12,829 nt of DNA, taken from Rickettsiales bacterium. Lineage in GTDB: Bacteria; Pseudomonadota; Alphaproteobacteria; Rickettsiales; UBA998. The stretch's first letter is position 1, and each line of letters begins with the position of its first letter. This document shows, piece by piece, positions 7,136 to 12,829 of the stretch. The translations under genes and the position numbers were made by a program. The stretch is taken from assembly GCA_019749855.1 (NCBI GenBank), contig JAIEPI010000075.1:1-12829 (forward strand), read 5' to 3'. The notes under the pieces are model-generated. The model worked only from the letters and a program-made list of their open reading frames with translations, was not told the origin of the DNA and ran no database searches.

Positions 7136-7537
7136 ATGATTGGGGTTGTACTGGTTGCGCACGGGAATCTTGCGACAGAGTTTCTGAATGTCTGTGAGCA
7201 CATCATGGGAAAGCAGGAGCGCGTGCAAACGGTGTGTATTGCCGCGGGTGACGACATGGAAAAACGTCGTGAGGATATTATGCGTGCCGTCGAGTTTGTC
7301 GATGCGGGTAGCGGCGTGGTGATCCTGACGGATATGTTTGGTGGTACGCCCTCCAATCTGGCTATTTCTGTGATGAACAGTGATAAAATCGAGGTGCTGG
7401 CTGGAATGAATCTGCCGATGCTGATTAAACTTATCAGTGTGCGTGGTGCGTTGCCACTTAGTCAGGTGGTCATTCAGTCACAGGAGTCCGGTCGGAAATA
7501 TGTAAATATCGCACGCAATTTGCTGAAAAAGAGCTGA
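7136..7537 (+). CDS. manX: PTS EIIA component, mannose type
   Basis: A 133-residue single-domain EIIA of the mannose/fructose/sorbose family. The phosphorylatable histidine is His9 in VLVAHG, and the conserved Asp66 lies in TDMFGGTPSNLA (65-76). The family accepts phosphate from HPr-His-P. With no EIIB, EIIC or EIID domain attached or nearby, the likely role here is regulatory rather than sugar uptake, as in other alphaproteobacteria with the hprK-rapZ-EIIA-HPr cluster. The Shine-Dalgarno AGGTGG (7126-7131) is well placed before the ATG. The 54-nt gap after rapZ is the largest in this run and shows no clear terminator. The symbol manX follows rhizobial usage; the E. coli gene of that name is a two-domain EIIAB. 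Confidence 0.93.
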   Translation: MIGVVLVAHGNLATEFLNVCEHIMGKQERVQTVCIAAGDDMEKRREDIMRAVEFVDAGSGVVILTDMFGGTPSNLAISVMNSDKIEVLAGMNLPMLIKLISVRGALPLSQVVIQSQESGRKYVNIARNLLKKS

Positions 7538-7539
7538 GC

Positions 7540-7860
7540 ATGGAAAGTCAGGTGGAAGGGCGGCACGCGATTTTAATTACCATCCAGAACATCAAAGGCT
7601 TGCACGCTCGCGCCAGTACAAAATTCGTCAAGACCGTCGAGAGTTGTGATGCGCGTGTCATGGTGACGCGCACATACAATGATAATACCTCGTATTCGCC
7701 TGAGCGTGACGGACCTGTCAACGGCGCTTCCATGCTGGCGCTACTGATGTTAGCGGCGGAAAAAGGCGCTACGCTGCGTATTGAAGCAGAGGGCGAGGGC
7801 GCTGCCATGTGCCTTGAGAAACTCTCAGAGCTGATTAATTCTAAATTTGGCGAAGAATAA
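7540..7860 (+). CDS. ptsH: HPr phosphocarrier protein with an internal insertion
   Basis: A 106-residue HPr-like protein. The histidine phosphorylation site is His22 in KGLHARASTKFV, with the Ala-Ser variant common in alphaproteobacteria in place of Pro-Ala. The regulatory serine targeted by HPr kinase corresponds to Ser64 in NGASMLALLML. Most HPr proteins are 85-90 residues. This one has about seven extra residues at the N-terminus and about ten extra between the strand ending VMVTR (to residue 44) and Ser64, including NDNTSYSPERDG, which lies close to the kinase target. It starts 2 nt after the EIIA stop and closes the hpf-to-HPr run. Enzyme I, needed to load the histidine, is not in the window. 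Confidence 0.93.
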   Translation: MESQVEGRHAILITIQNIKGLHARASTKFVKTVESCDARVMVTRTYNDNTSYSPERDGPVNGASMLALLMLAAEKGATLRIEAEGEGAAMCLEKLSELINSKFGEE

Positions 7861-7867
7861 GAGTTTT

Positions 7868-7892
7868 TTGCGCTTAGCGTAAAGGCTTTTTT
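7868..7892 (+). terminator. Possible terminator after ptsH
   Basis: A six-pair stem, TTGCGC (7868-7873) with GCGTAA (7877-7882), has a three-base loop (TTA) and one G-U pair in RNA form. Four nt later comes a run of six T (7887-7892). The small loop and offset T-run make it modest. Its position just after the last gene of the hpf-hprK-rapZ-EIIA-HPr run, and before the independent divK-pleD pair, fits termination. Confidence 0.4.
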
Positions 7893-7924
7893 AATGCTTA
7901 GCTGTTAGTTTCGAATCATAGCTA

Positions 7925-8395
7925 ATGTGTGTATTGCCAATGTATTATAGTCCTCAGCCTCCCTTTTCTGATATGCCTGCTTCCTCTGCTTCAGGGCAAA
8001 AATCTGCGCACAGCGCCAAGAAGATTCTCATTGTTGAAGATAATGAGTTGAATCTAAAGCTCTTCCGCGATTTGCTGGGAGCAAATGGTTACGAAACAAT
8101 CGAAACCAAAGAGGGCTATGAGGCCATCAATCTGGCGCGTAATGTTCGGCCAGACCTCATTCTAATGGATATTCAGTTGCCAGAGATTTCTGGTTTGGAA
8201 GTAACCAAGCGAATCAAGGCCGATCCCGATATTCGCCATATTCCCATTATTGCGGTGACTGCTTTTGCGATGAAAGACGATGAGGAAAAAATTCTGCGTG
8301 CCGGATGTGAGGCGTATATCTCCAAGCCCATTTCCATTGCTGATTTTTTGGCGGCGGTGCGGCGTTTTCTCAATGCTGAAGTTGTTGGCATTTAA
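7925..8395 (+). CDS. divK: Single-domain response regulator DivK
   Basis: A stand-alone receiver domain of the DivK type. The acidic pair is Glu38/Asp39 (ILIVEDNELN), the phospho-acceptor is Asp82 (LILMDIQLPE), and Thr112 (AVTAFAMK) and Lys134 (YISKPIS) complete the switch. The motifs MDIQLPE-SGLEV and GCEAYISKPIS are characteristic of DivK. In Caulobacter this protein relays signals among PleC, DivJ and DivL to control CtrA and the asymmetric cell cycle. From ATG 7925 it has 156 residues, about 30 more than usual, all before the receiver and rich in Ser, Ala and Pro. ATG 7973 (MPASSASG) would shorten this by 16 residues; neither start has a clear Shine-Dalgarno. A TATTAT at 7943-7948 could be a -10 element, which would favour the later start, but no good -35 accompanies it. 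pleD follows with a one-base overlap (TAATG). Confidence 0.92.
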   Translation: MCVLPMYYSPQPPFSDMPASSASGQKSAHSAKKILIVEDNELNLKLFRDLLGANGYETIETKEGYEAINLARNVRPDLILMDIQLPEISGLEVTKRIKADPDIRHIPIIAVTAFAMKDDEEKILRAGCEAYISKPISIADFLAAVRRFLNAEVVGI

Positions 8396-9813
8396 TGACA
8401 GCGCTGATCTTGGTTGTTGATGACGTTCCAGCAAACGTGAAGTTGCTGGAAGCCAAGCTCTCTAATGAGTATTACGATGTGATCACTGCGAAGGATGGTT
8501 TTGAAGCCATTGCGCAGGCCAAGCAGCACAAGCCAGACATTATCCTGCTCGATGTTATGATGCCTGGGATGGACGGTTTTGAAACCTGCCGTAAAATGAA
8601 AGAGGATATTGCCATTTCGCACATTCCAGTGGTGATGGTGACCGCACTGAGCGATCCATCCGACCGTGTGAGTGGTTTGGAAGCTGGTGCTGATGACTTC
8701 CTGACCAAGCCCATCAATGATACGGCGCTTTTGGCGCGAGTGCGATCACTGGTTCGTATTAAAGTGCTGCTGGATGAGTTGCGTCTGCGCGACAAAACCG
8801 GCCTGCAAATGGGCGTGATGAACGAGAATCAGAATAGCTTTACGTCTGATGTTTCCGGCTCGCATGTCGTTGTGATTGATGATGATATCATCCAAAGTAA
8901 CAAGCTTTTGGAGCGCTTACGTTCAAGTTACCGCGTCACCCATATTGATGATGCGGGGCAGGCGCTGGCCATTCTGCAAACACATCAGGATGTGGATCTG
9001 GTGGTGATCAGCACGCAACTAAACGATGTGGACGCCTTGCGCTTGTGCGCGCATATGCGAAATGTTGAAACCATGCGTAACGTGCCGATCATCATGCTGG
9101 TGGAAGAAGAGGAAATGCCGCTCGTGTTGAAGGGGCTGGAACTCGGCATTAACGATTATCTCATGCTGCCGGTCGATCAGAATGAAATGATCGCGCGGGT
9201 GAAAACACAAATTCGTCGCAAAAAATATCAGGACGCCCTGAAGCAGAATTACCAGTCCAGCATCTCGATGGCGATCACCGATGCGCTCACCGGTTTGTAT
9301 AATCGTCATTATCTGGATGCGCATCTTCACAACATGGTGAGCAGCGCTATTACGAATAAAAAGCCGTTATCTCTGCTCATTATGGATATGGATCATTTCA
9401 AATCCGTGAACGACACTTACGGACATGATGTGGGGGATGAGGTGCTAAAGCAGCTCTCCAAACGCATTGTTGATTCGGTGCGAAGTTCTGACCTGGCGGC
9501 GCGTATTGGCGGTGAGGAGTTTGTCATTTTGATGCCCGAGACGGATGTTCGCGCCGCTTATGGTCTGGCGGAGCGTATTCGCAATTTCGTGGCACGCACA
9601 CCGTTTGTTATCACGCATGAGGTGGGGCAGATCACCAAGACAATCAGTATCGGTCTATCCAGTCTTAATTTGCAGGGTGATGCTGCCGCGGATTTGATAA
9701 AACGGGCGGATACTTCGCTCTATGCCGCAAAAAATGGGGGTCGTAACCAGACCTTGCCAGTTCCGGAAGGCATGTATGAACCGGTGGTTGAAGTCGCAGA
9801 AACAGGATTTTAG
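8395..9813 (+). CDS. pleD: Diguanylate cyclase response regulator PleD
   Basis: A 472-residue REC-REC-GGDEF protein with the PleD architecture. The first receiver (about 3-120) is intact: Asp9/Asp10, phospho-acceptor Asp53 (LLDVMMPGMD), Thr83 and Lys105. The second receiver (about 157-275) is degenerate: the acceptor position is Ser206 (VVISTQLN) and the conserved Lys is Leu258, as expected for the adaptor domain that mediates dimerisation. The cyclase domain (about 293-455) has the active-site GGEEF at 372-376 and the inhibitory I-site RSSD at 363-366, five residues upstream. It should therefore make c-di-GMP on phosphorylation and be product-inhibited. In Caulobacter PleD drives the swarmer-to-stalked transition at the pole. 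It is translationally coupled to divK, the order known from that genus. Confidence 0.96.
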   Translation: MTALILVVDDVPANVKLLEAKLSNEYYDVITAKDGFEAIAQAKQHKPDIILLDVMMPGMDGFETCRKMKEDIAISHIPVVMVTALSDPSDRVSGLEAGADDFLTKPINDTALLARVRSLVRIKVLLDELRLRDKTGLQMGVMNENQNSFTSDVSGSHVVVIDDDIIQSNKLLERLRSSYRVTHIDDAGQALAILQTHQDVDLVVISTQLNDVDALRLCAHMRNVETMRNVPIIMLVEEEEMPLVLKGLELGINDYLMLPVDQNEMIARVKTQIRRKKYQDALKQNYQSSISMAITDALTGLYNRHYLDAHLHNMVSSAITNKKPLSLLIMDMDHFKSVNDTYGHDVGDEVLKQLSKRIVDSVRSSDLAARIGGEEFVILMPETDVRAAYGLAERIRNFVARTPFVITHEVGQITKTISIGLSSLNLQGDAAADLIKRADTSLYAAKNGGRNQTLPVPEGMYEPVVEVAETGF

Positions 9814-9818
9814 GCGGC

Positions 9819-9830
9819 ACTTTTAAAAGT
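9819..9830. terminator. 12-bp palindrome at the pleD/xthA convergent junction
   Basis: ACTTTTAAAAGT is a perfect 12-bp palindrome lying across the 9-nt gap between the pleD stop and the xthA stop. With no loop and only A/T in its centre it would make a poor RNA hairpin. It is the only symmetric element at this tail-to-tail junction, so it may contribute to two-way termination. Confidence 0.25.
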
Positions 9831-10611
9831 TCAGTGTGCACATCACGGGAATATGGTCCGAGGGCTTATCTCTCGCGCGCTCACTTTTTTGCATCACGCA
9901 ATGTTGGGTCACATCGAGAGCCTTTGCCGAGAGCAATAAATGGTCAATGCGAAGCCCGTGGTTGCGCTCAAAGCTATTGGCGCGGTAGTCCCACCAGCTA
10001 AACTCCTGAGTCGTGGGGTGCAGGCTGCGGAAAGCGTCATACAAGCCCAGATTCATGATGGCCCGTAGTCGCTCACGCTCCGAGTGATGGTAGCAAACCG
10101 TGCCATCAAGCTTTGCGGCATCATAGACATCCATCGCGTACGGAGAGACATTATAATCGCCACCCATCACCAGCAGGGATTGTTCCGTAAGTAGTTCCTT
10201 AGCATGCTGAAATAAATTATTGAGAAATGATAGTTTGTAGGTAAATTTCTCTGAGCCAACTTCTTGTCCGTTTGGAACATACACGGATGCAACGCGCAGG
10301 CTTTGATTCTGTGGTAAACTAACCACGGCCTCAATATAGCGGGCCTGTTCCCCTGATTCATTTGGCAGCGCCGTTACAATATCTTCCAGTGGCAGGCGCG
10401 ATAAAATGGCCACGCCATTGTAGGATTTCTGGCCGTGAAACGCTAAATTATAGCCTAAATCCTCGAGGGATTCGGCTGGAAACTGACTGTTTTCACATTT
10501 AGTCTCCTGCAATAGCAAAATTTCTGGCACCTCGTTTTGCAGATAATGCAGGAGATGTTCAAGGCGTGAGCGGATGGAATTAACATTCCATGTGGCAATG
10601 CGTAGTTGCAT
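9823..10611 (-). CDS. xthA: Exonuclease III / AP endonuclease XthA
   Basis: A 262-residue member of the exonuclease III branch of the endonuclease/exonuclease/phosphatase superfamily (E. coli ExoIII is 268). It cuts DNA at abasic sites and digests 3' ends in base-excision repair. Catalytic motifs in order: WNVNSIRSR (Asn9, Asn11), LLLQETK (Glu36), GGDYNVSP (Asp152, Asn154), SWWDYR, LRIDHLLLS (Asp223) and the closing SDHIPV (Asp252, His253). The frame runs open to 10722, but the extra 37 residues overlap erpA and have no family counterpart. MQLRIATWNV at 10611 matches the usual ExoIII start and lies 4 nt after the erpA stop, so the two are probably one transcript. It ends 9 nt from the convergent pleD stop. 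Confidence 0.95.
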   Translation of the reverse strand: MQLRIATWNVNSIRSRLEHLLHYLQNEVPEILLLQETKCENSQFPAESLEDLGYNLAFHGQKSYNGVAILSRLPLEDIVTALPNESGEQARYIEAVVSLPQNQSLRVASVYVPNGQEVGSEKFTYKLSFLNNLFQHAKELLTEQSLLVMGGDYNVSPYAMDVYDAAKLDGTVCYHHSERERLRAIMNLGLYDAFRSLHPTTQEFSWWDYRANSFERNHGLRIDHLLLSAKALDVTQHCVMQKSERARDKPSDHIPVMCTLNF

Positions 10612-10615
10612 TGGA

Positions 10616-11008
10616 TTAGACGATTGAAAAAGAGTTGCCGCAACCACATGAGGCGGTGGTATTGGGATTTTTAATTTCAAAAGCAGAGCTTCCCAGTGTC
10701 TCCACATAATCAAGAACGGCATTCTTTAAAAATTCCAATGAGGTGGAATCAACGGCGACCGTTGCCCCATCACAGATAATCAGATGATCATCCGAGGCTG
10801 GCGGGGCCGTCTCAAAATCAAACTTATATTGAAAACCCGAGCAACCACCGCCTAGCACCGCCACGCGAAGCAGGCTGCCTGCTGGCTCGGAAGTCAACAG
10901 CTTGGCGATTCGCTTTTCCGCGTTCGGACTCAACGTAAAGGGTGCGGATTCCATCTGTGGGGACGCAGAGGGCATATTGTTGGGAGTGGTTTCGCTGGTG
11001 AGCATCAT
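10616..11008 (-). CDS. erpA: A-type iron-sulfur carrier, ErpA-like
   Basis: A 130-residue A-type carrier that would deliver Fe-S clusters to apo-proteins. The three cluster-binding cysteines are in place: Cys56 (GGGCSGFQY) and Cys121/Cys123 (SCGCGNSFS). The SCGCGNSF form and the GGGCSGFQYKF block fit ErpA/IscA; ErpA is chosen because alphaproteobacterial genomes often place erpA next to xthA, dgt and argS. The folded domain starts at about residue 22 (APFTLSPNAEKRIAKLL). The first ~20 residues are a low-complexity tail, and Met19 is an alternative start. The Met1 start is preceded by AGAGAA on the minus strand, a fair Shine-Dalgarno, whereas Met19 has none. It is divergent from dgt across a 99-nt gap. 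Confidence 0.9.
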   Translation of the reverse strand: MMLTSETTPNNMPSASPQMESAPFTLSPNAEKRIAKLLTSEPAGSLLRVAVLGGGCSGFQYKFDFETAPPASDDHLIICDGATVAVDSTSLEFLKNAVLDYVETLGSSAFEIKNPNTTASCGCGNSFSIV

Positions 11009-11052
11009 GTTTCTCTTTTTACACGCTGATGGGGATGTTGACTCTAAGGCTT

Positions 11053-11081
11053 AATGTAGAGCAATAAAGCCCTTGCTTCAA
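11053..11081 (-). promoter_or_regulatory. Candidate promoter for erpA-xthA
   Basis: Read on the minus strand, TTGAAG (11076-11081) and TACATT (11053-11058) are 17 nt apart. Each matches the sigma-70 consensus at four of six positions, and they are placed to start transcription roughly 35-40 nt before the erpA ATG. The same 99-nt divergent gap must also serve dgt, for which only an isolated TTGACT (11038-11043) without a good -10 is visible. Confidence 0.4.
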
Positions 11082-11107
11082 CCATAGTCAGAATCTAGCG
11101 TGCGCTC

Positions 11108-12280
11108 ATGAATTATTTCGCCGATTATGAAAGCGTTTTAGCGCCTTATGCCTGCTTGCCATCACAAAGCAGGGGGCGGCTGCATGCTGAGCCAGAGAGC
11201 GTCGGGCGCTCCGTTTTTCAGCGGGACCGTGACCGCATCATTCACAGCGCGGCTTTTCGCCGTTTGGAGTATAAAACTCAAGTGTTTGTCAATCATGAGG
11301 GGGATCATTACCGCACAAGGCTCACACATAGTCTGGAGGTTGCCCAGTTGACGCGCTCCTTGTGCCGGCGATTGCATCTCAATGAGGATTTGGGTGAAAC
11401 CCTTGCTTTATCTCATGATTTGGGACACACGCCGTTTGGGCATGCCGGAGAAGACGGCCTGCAGGAAGTGATGGCTGAATATGGTGGTTTTAGCCATAAT
11501 GCGCAGGCGATTCGCATCCTCACGCATTTAGAGAATCGCTACGCTTTGTTTGATGGGCTGAATCTTACTTGGGAAACCTTAGAGGGCATCGCCAAGCATA
11601 ATGGCCCGCTGCTGGGAGATATCCCCGCGGCGATTGTAGAATATCAGAATATCCATGATTTGGAGCTGCATAGCTGGCCTGGTTTAGAAGCGCAGATTGC
11701 TGCGTTGTGCGACGATATTGCCTATCATAATCATGATATTGAGGATGGAATCCGCGCCAATTTATTCGAATTAAAGGACTTTATTGAAATCCCCCTGATT
11801 GGTACCATTATTCAGGAAGTGGATGCGCTCTATCCGAATGTGCATCCTCGTCGGTGTGTGCATGAGGTGATTCGTCGAATGATTAACCGTATGGCGGTTG
11901 ATTTAGAACGGGAAACTCTGAGCAATATTAAAAAGCACGGGATTACGCATGTCAGCGAAGTGCGCGCCATGCCTGAAGCGATCGCCGCCTTTTCTTCTGA
12001 AGTGCAGCAGGTCAATGCCCAGCTGAAAGATTTCCTCATGCAGCGCATGTACCGACACTACACGGTCAATCGTATGGCGAGCAAGGCACGTAGATTAGTC
12101 AAAGACTTATTTAAATATTATCATGCAGAACCTGAATGTCTGCCCACGCGCTGGCGTGAATTGGTGGATGAATCAGGTGACCTTAAGCGCGCGCGTATCG
12201 TCGCTGACTTCATTGCGGGCATGACCGATCGCTTCGCTATCGAGGAGCACCAGCGCCTTCATTCAATGGAAAAAATGTAG
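11108..12280 (+). CDS. dgt: Deoxyguanosinetriphosphate triphosphohydrolase-like protein (Dgt)
   Basis: A 390-residue HD-domain dNTP triphosphohydrolase, which cleaves dNTPs to nucleoside and triphosphate and so tunes the nucleotide pool. An N-terminal signature (QRDRDRIIHSAAFRRLEYKT) precedes the metal-binding HD set: His74 (RLTHSLEV), His103-Asp104 (SHDLGHTPFGH, with His107 and His112) and the distal Asp in CDDIAYHNHDIEDGI (202-203). The length and motif spacing match the type common in alphaproteobacteria rather than the longer E. coli Dgt (about 505 residues). The ATG at 11108 has no strong Shine-Dalgarno. argS starts 4 nt after the stop, so the pair is probably one operon, an order conserved in alphaproteobacteria. 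Confidence 0.95.
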   Translation: MNYFADYESVLAPYACLPSQSRGRLHAEPESVGRSVFQRDRDRIIHSAAFRRLEYKTQVFVNHEGDHYRTRLTHSLEVAQLTRSLCRRLHLNEDLGETLALSHDLGHTPFGHAGEDGLQEVMAEYGGFSHNAQAIRILTHLENRYALFDGLNLTWETLEGIAKHNGPLLGDIPAAIVEYQNIHDLELHSWPGLEAQIAALCDDIAYHNHDIEDGIRANLFELKDFIEIPLIGTIIQEVDALYPNVHPRRCVHEVIRRMINRMAVDLERETLSNIKKHGITHVSEVRAMPEAIAAFSSEVQQVNAQLKDFLMQRMYRHYTVNRMASKARRLVKDLFKYYHAEPECLPTRWRELVDESGDLKRARIVADFIAGMTDRFAIEEHQRLHSMEKM

Positions 12281-12284
12281 AATT

Positions 12285-12829
12285 ATGAATATATTCAGCG
12301 TATTAAAAGAAGAAATTATTTCATCACTTAAGGTGTATTCCGGCTTAAGTGATGCGGCGCTCTATCAGGCAATTACCATCGAGTTGCCCAAGGACCCCTC
12401 GCATGGGGATCTCTCAACCAATGCGGCCATGGTCTTGAGCAAAGTCTTGGGCCAAAATCCTCGACAAATAGCTGAGGCACTGGTGTCGGCATTGCGCAAG
12501 CGTGCTGAAATTGCCAGCGTCACGATTGCGGGGCCTGGATTTATAAATATGACTTTTCACCCGTCATTCTGGCAGGCGCAGATTCCAATCATTCTGTCGG
12601 CTGGCCTATCCTATGGGGATAGTGCGGTGGGTCAGGGTGAGGCGGTCAATGTTGAGTATGTCTCGGCGAATCCGACTGGCCCCATGCATATTGGGCATGC
12701 TCGGGGTGCGGTGGTGGGCGATGCGTTGGCACGCCTTCTTGAAAAAGCAGGGTTTTCCGTCACGCGTGAGTATTACGTCAACGATGCCGGTGCGCAAACG
12801 GACGTGCTGGCGCGCTCGGTTTATTTGCG
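12285..12829 (+). CDS. argS: Arginyl-tRNA synthetase, 5' part (cut by window end)
   Basis: The reading frame from ATG 12285 stays open for 181 codons to the end of the window; the whole family protein is about 550-590 residues, so about a third is present. The N-terminal tRNA-binding (Add-1) domain covers about residues 1-110, including the conserved KDPSHGDLSTNAAM block. The class I catalytic domain then opens with VEYVSANPTGPMHIGHARGA, containing the HIGH signature, followed by YYVNDAGAQTD. These are diagnostic of ArgS, which charges tRNA-Arg. The start lies 4 nt after dgt, consistent with coupling; no clear Shine-Dalgarno is visible. The KMSK loop and anticodon domain lie beyond the window. 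Confidence 0.96.
   Translation, partial: MNIFSVLKEEIISSLKVYSGLSDAALYQAITIELPKDPSHGDLSTNAAMVLSKVLGQNPRQIAEALVSALRKRAEIASVTIAGPGFINMTFHPSFWQAQIPIILSAGLSYGDSAVGQGEAVNVEYVSANPTGPMHIGHARGAVVGDALARLLEKAGFSVTREYYVNDAGAQTDVLARSVYL

Noticed and set aside
7898..7925. Inverted repeat TTAGCT ... AGCTAA upstream of divK as an operator.
   Set aside because: Six-base arms 16 nt apart are expected by chance in AT-rich DNA, and no promoter is clearly aligned with it.
10612..10722. Upstream extension of the xthA frame (37 extra codons).
   Set aside because: It overlaps the 3' end of erpA in another frame, lacks family similarity, and MQLRIATWNV at 10611 is the normal ExoIII start.
1..12829. Insertion sequence, prophage, integron or CRISPR array.
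   Set aside because: No transposase, integrase, phage gene, regularly spaced repeats or terminal repeats were seen. The coding content is housekeeping and signalling.

Overview
The window reads as ordinary chromosome from an alphaproteobacterium of moderate GC content with AT-rich intergenic gaps. The reasons are gene order and protein type: lptB-rpoN next to hpf; a truncated HPr kinase (hprK) followed by rapZ, a mannose-type EIIA and HPr; an overlapping divK-pleD pair; and an erpA/xthA block divergent from dgt-argS. I cannot name the genus. A deep-branching lineage (Rickettsiales-, Holosporales- or Micavibrio-like) is possible but is inference only. No tRNA, rRNA, CRISPR array, transposase or phage gene was found.

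Layout. 1-1763: the 3' end of lptB (LPS-export ATPase), then rpoN (sigma-54) 3 nt downstream. 1822-4968: two tandem CpaF/Tad-type secretion ATPases, each 430-432 aa, then a small VOC-fold protein of the YaeR type. 5143-7860: a five-gene run (hpf, hprK, rapZ, EIIA, HPr) behind a good sigma-70-like promoter at 5065-5092. 7925-9813: divK and pleD, a cell-cycle/c-di-GMP signalling pair overlapping by one base. 9823-11008, minus strand: erpA (Fe-S carrier) followed by xthA (exonuclease III/AP endonuclease). 11108-12829, plus strand: dgt (dNTP triphosphohydrolase) and the first 181 codons of argS, cut by the window edge.

How the genes work together. The hpf-to-HPr run looks like a regulatory PTS relay without a sugar transporter: EIIA and HPr carry phosphohistidine sites, HprK would phosphorylate HPr on serine, and RapZ is a nucleotide-binding regulator. 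Its fusion to hpf suggests a link between nutrient status and ribosome hibernation. No enzyme I (ptsI) and no ptsN lie inside the window. DivK and PleD would couple phosphorelay signalling to c-di-GMP synthesis and polar development.

The most unusual points are: the two CpaF genes and yaeR separating rpoN from hpf; an Asp-to-Asn change in the conserved IEDAAEL motif of the first CpaF only; an insertion of about ten residues in HPr just before its regulatory serine; and a departure from the HPr-kinase signature in HprK. I do not see a clearly new multi-gene system. The CpaF pair is the nearest thing to an unexplained module.
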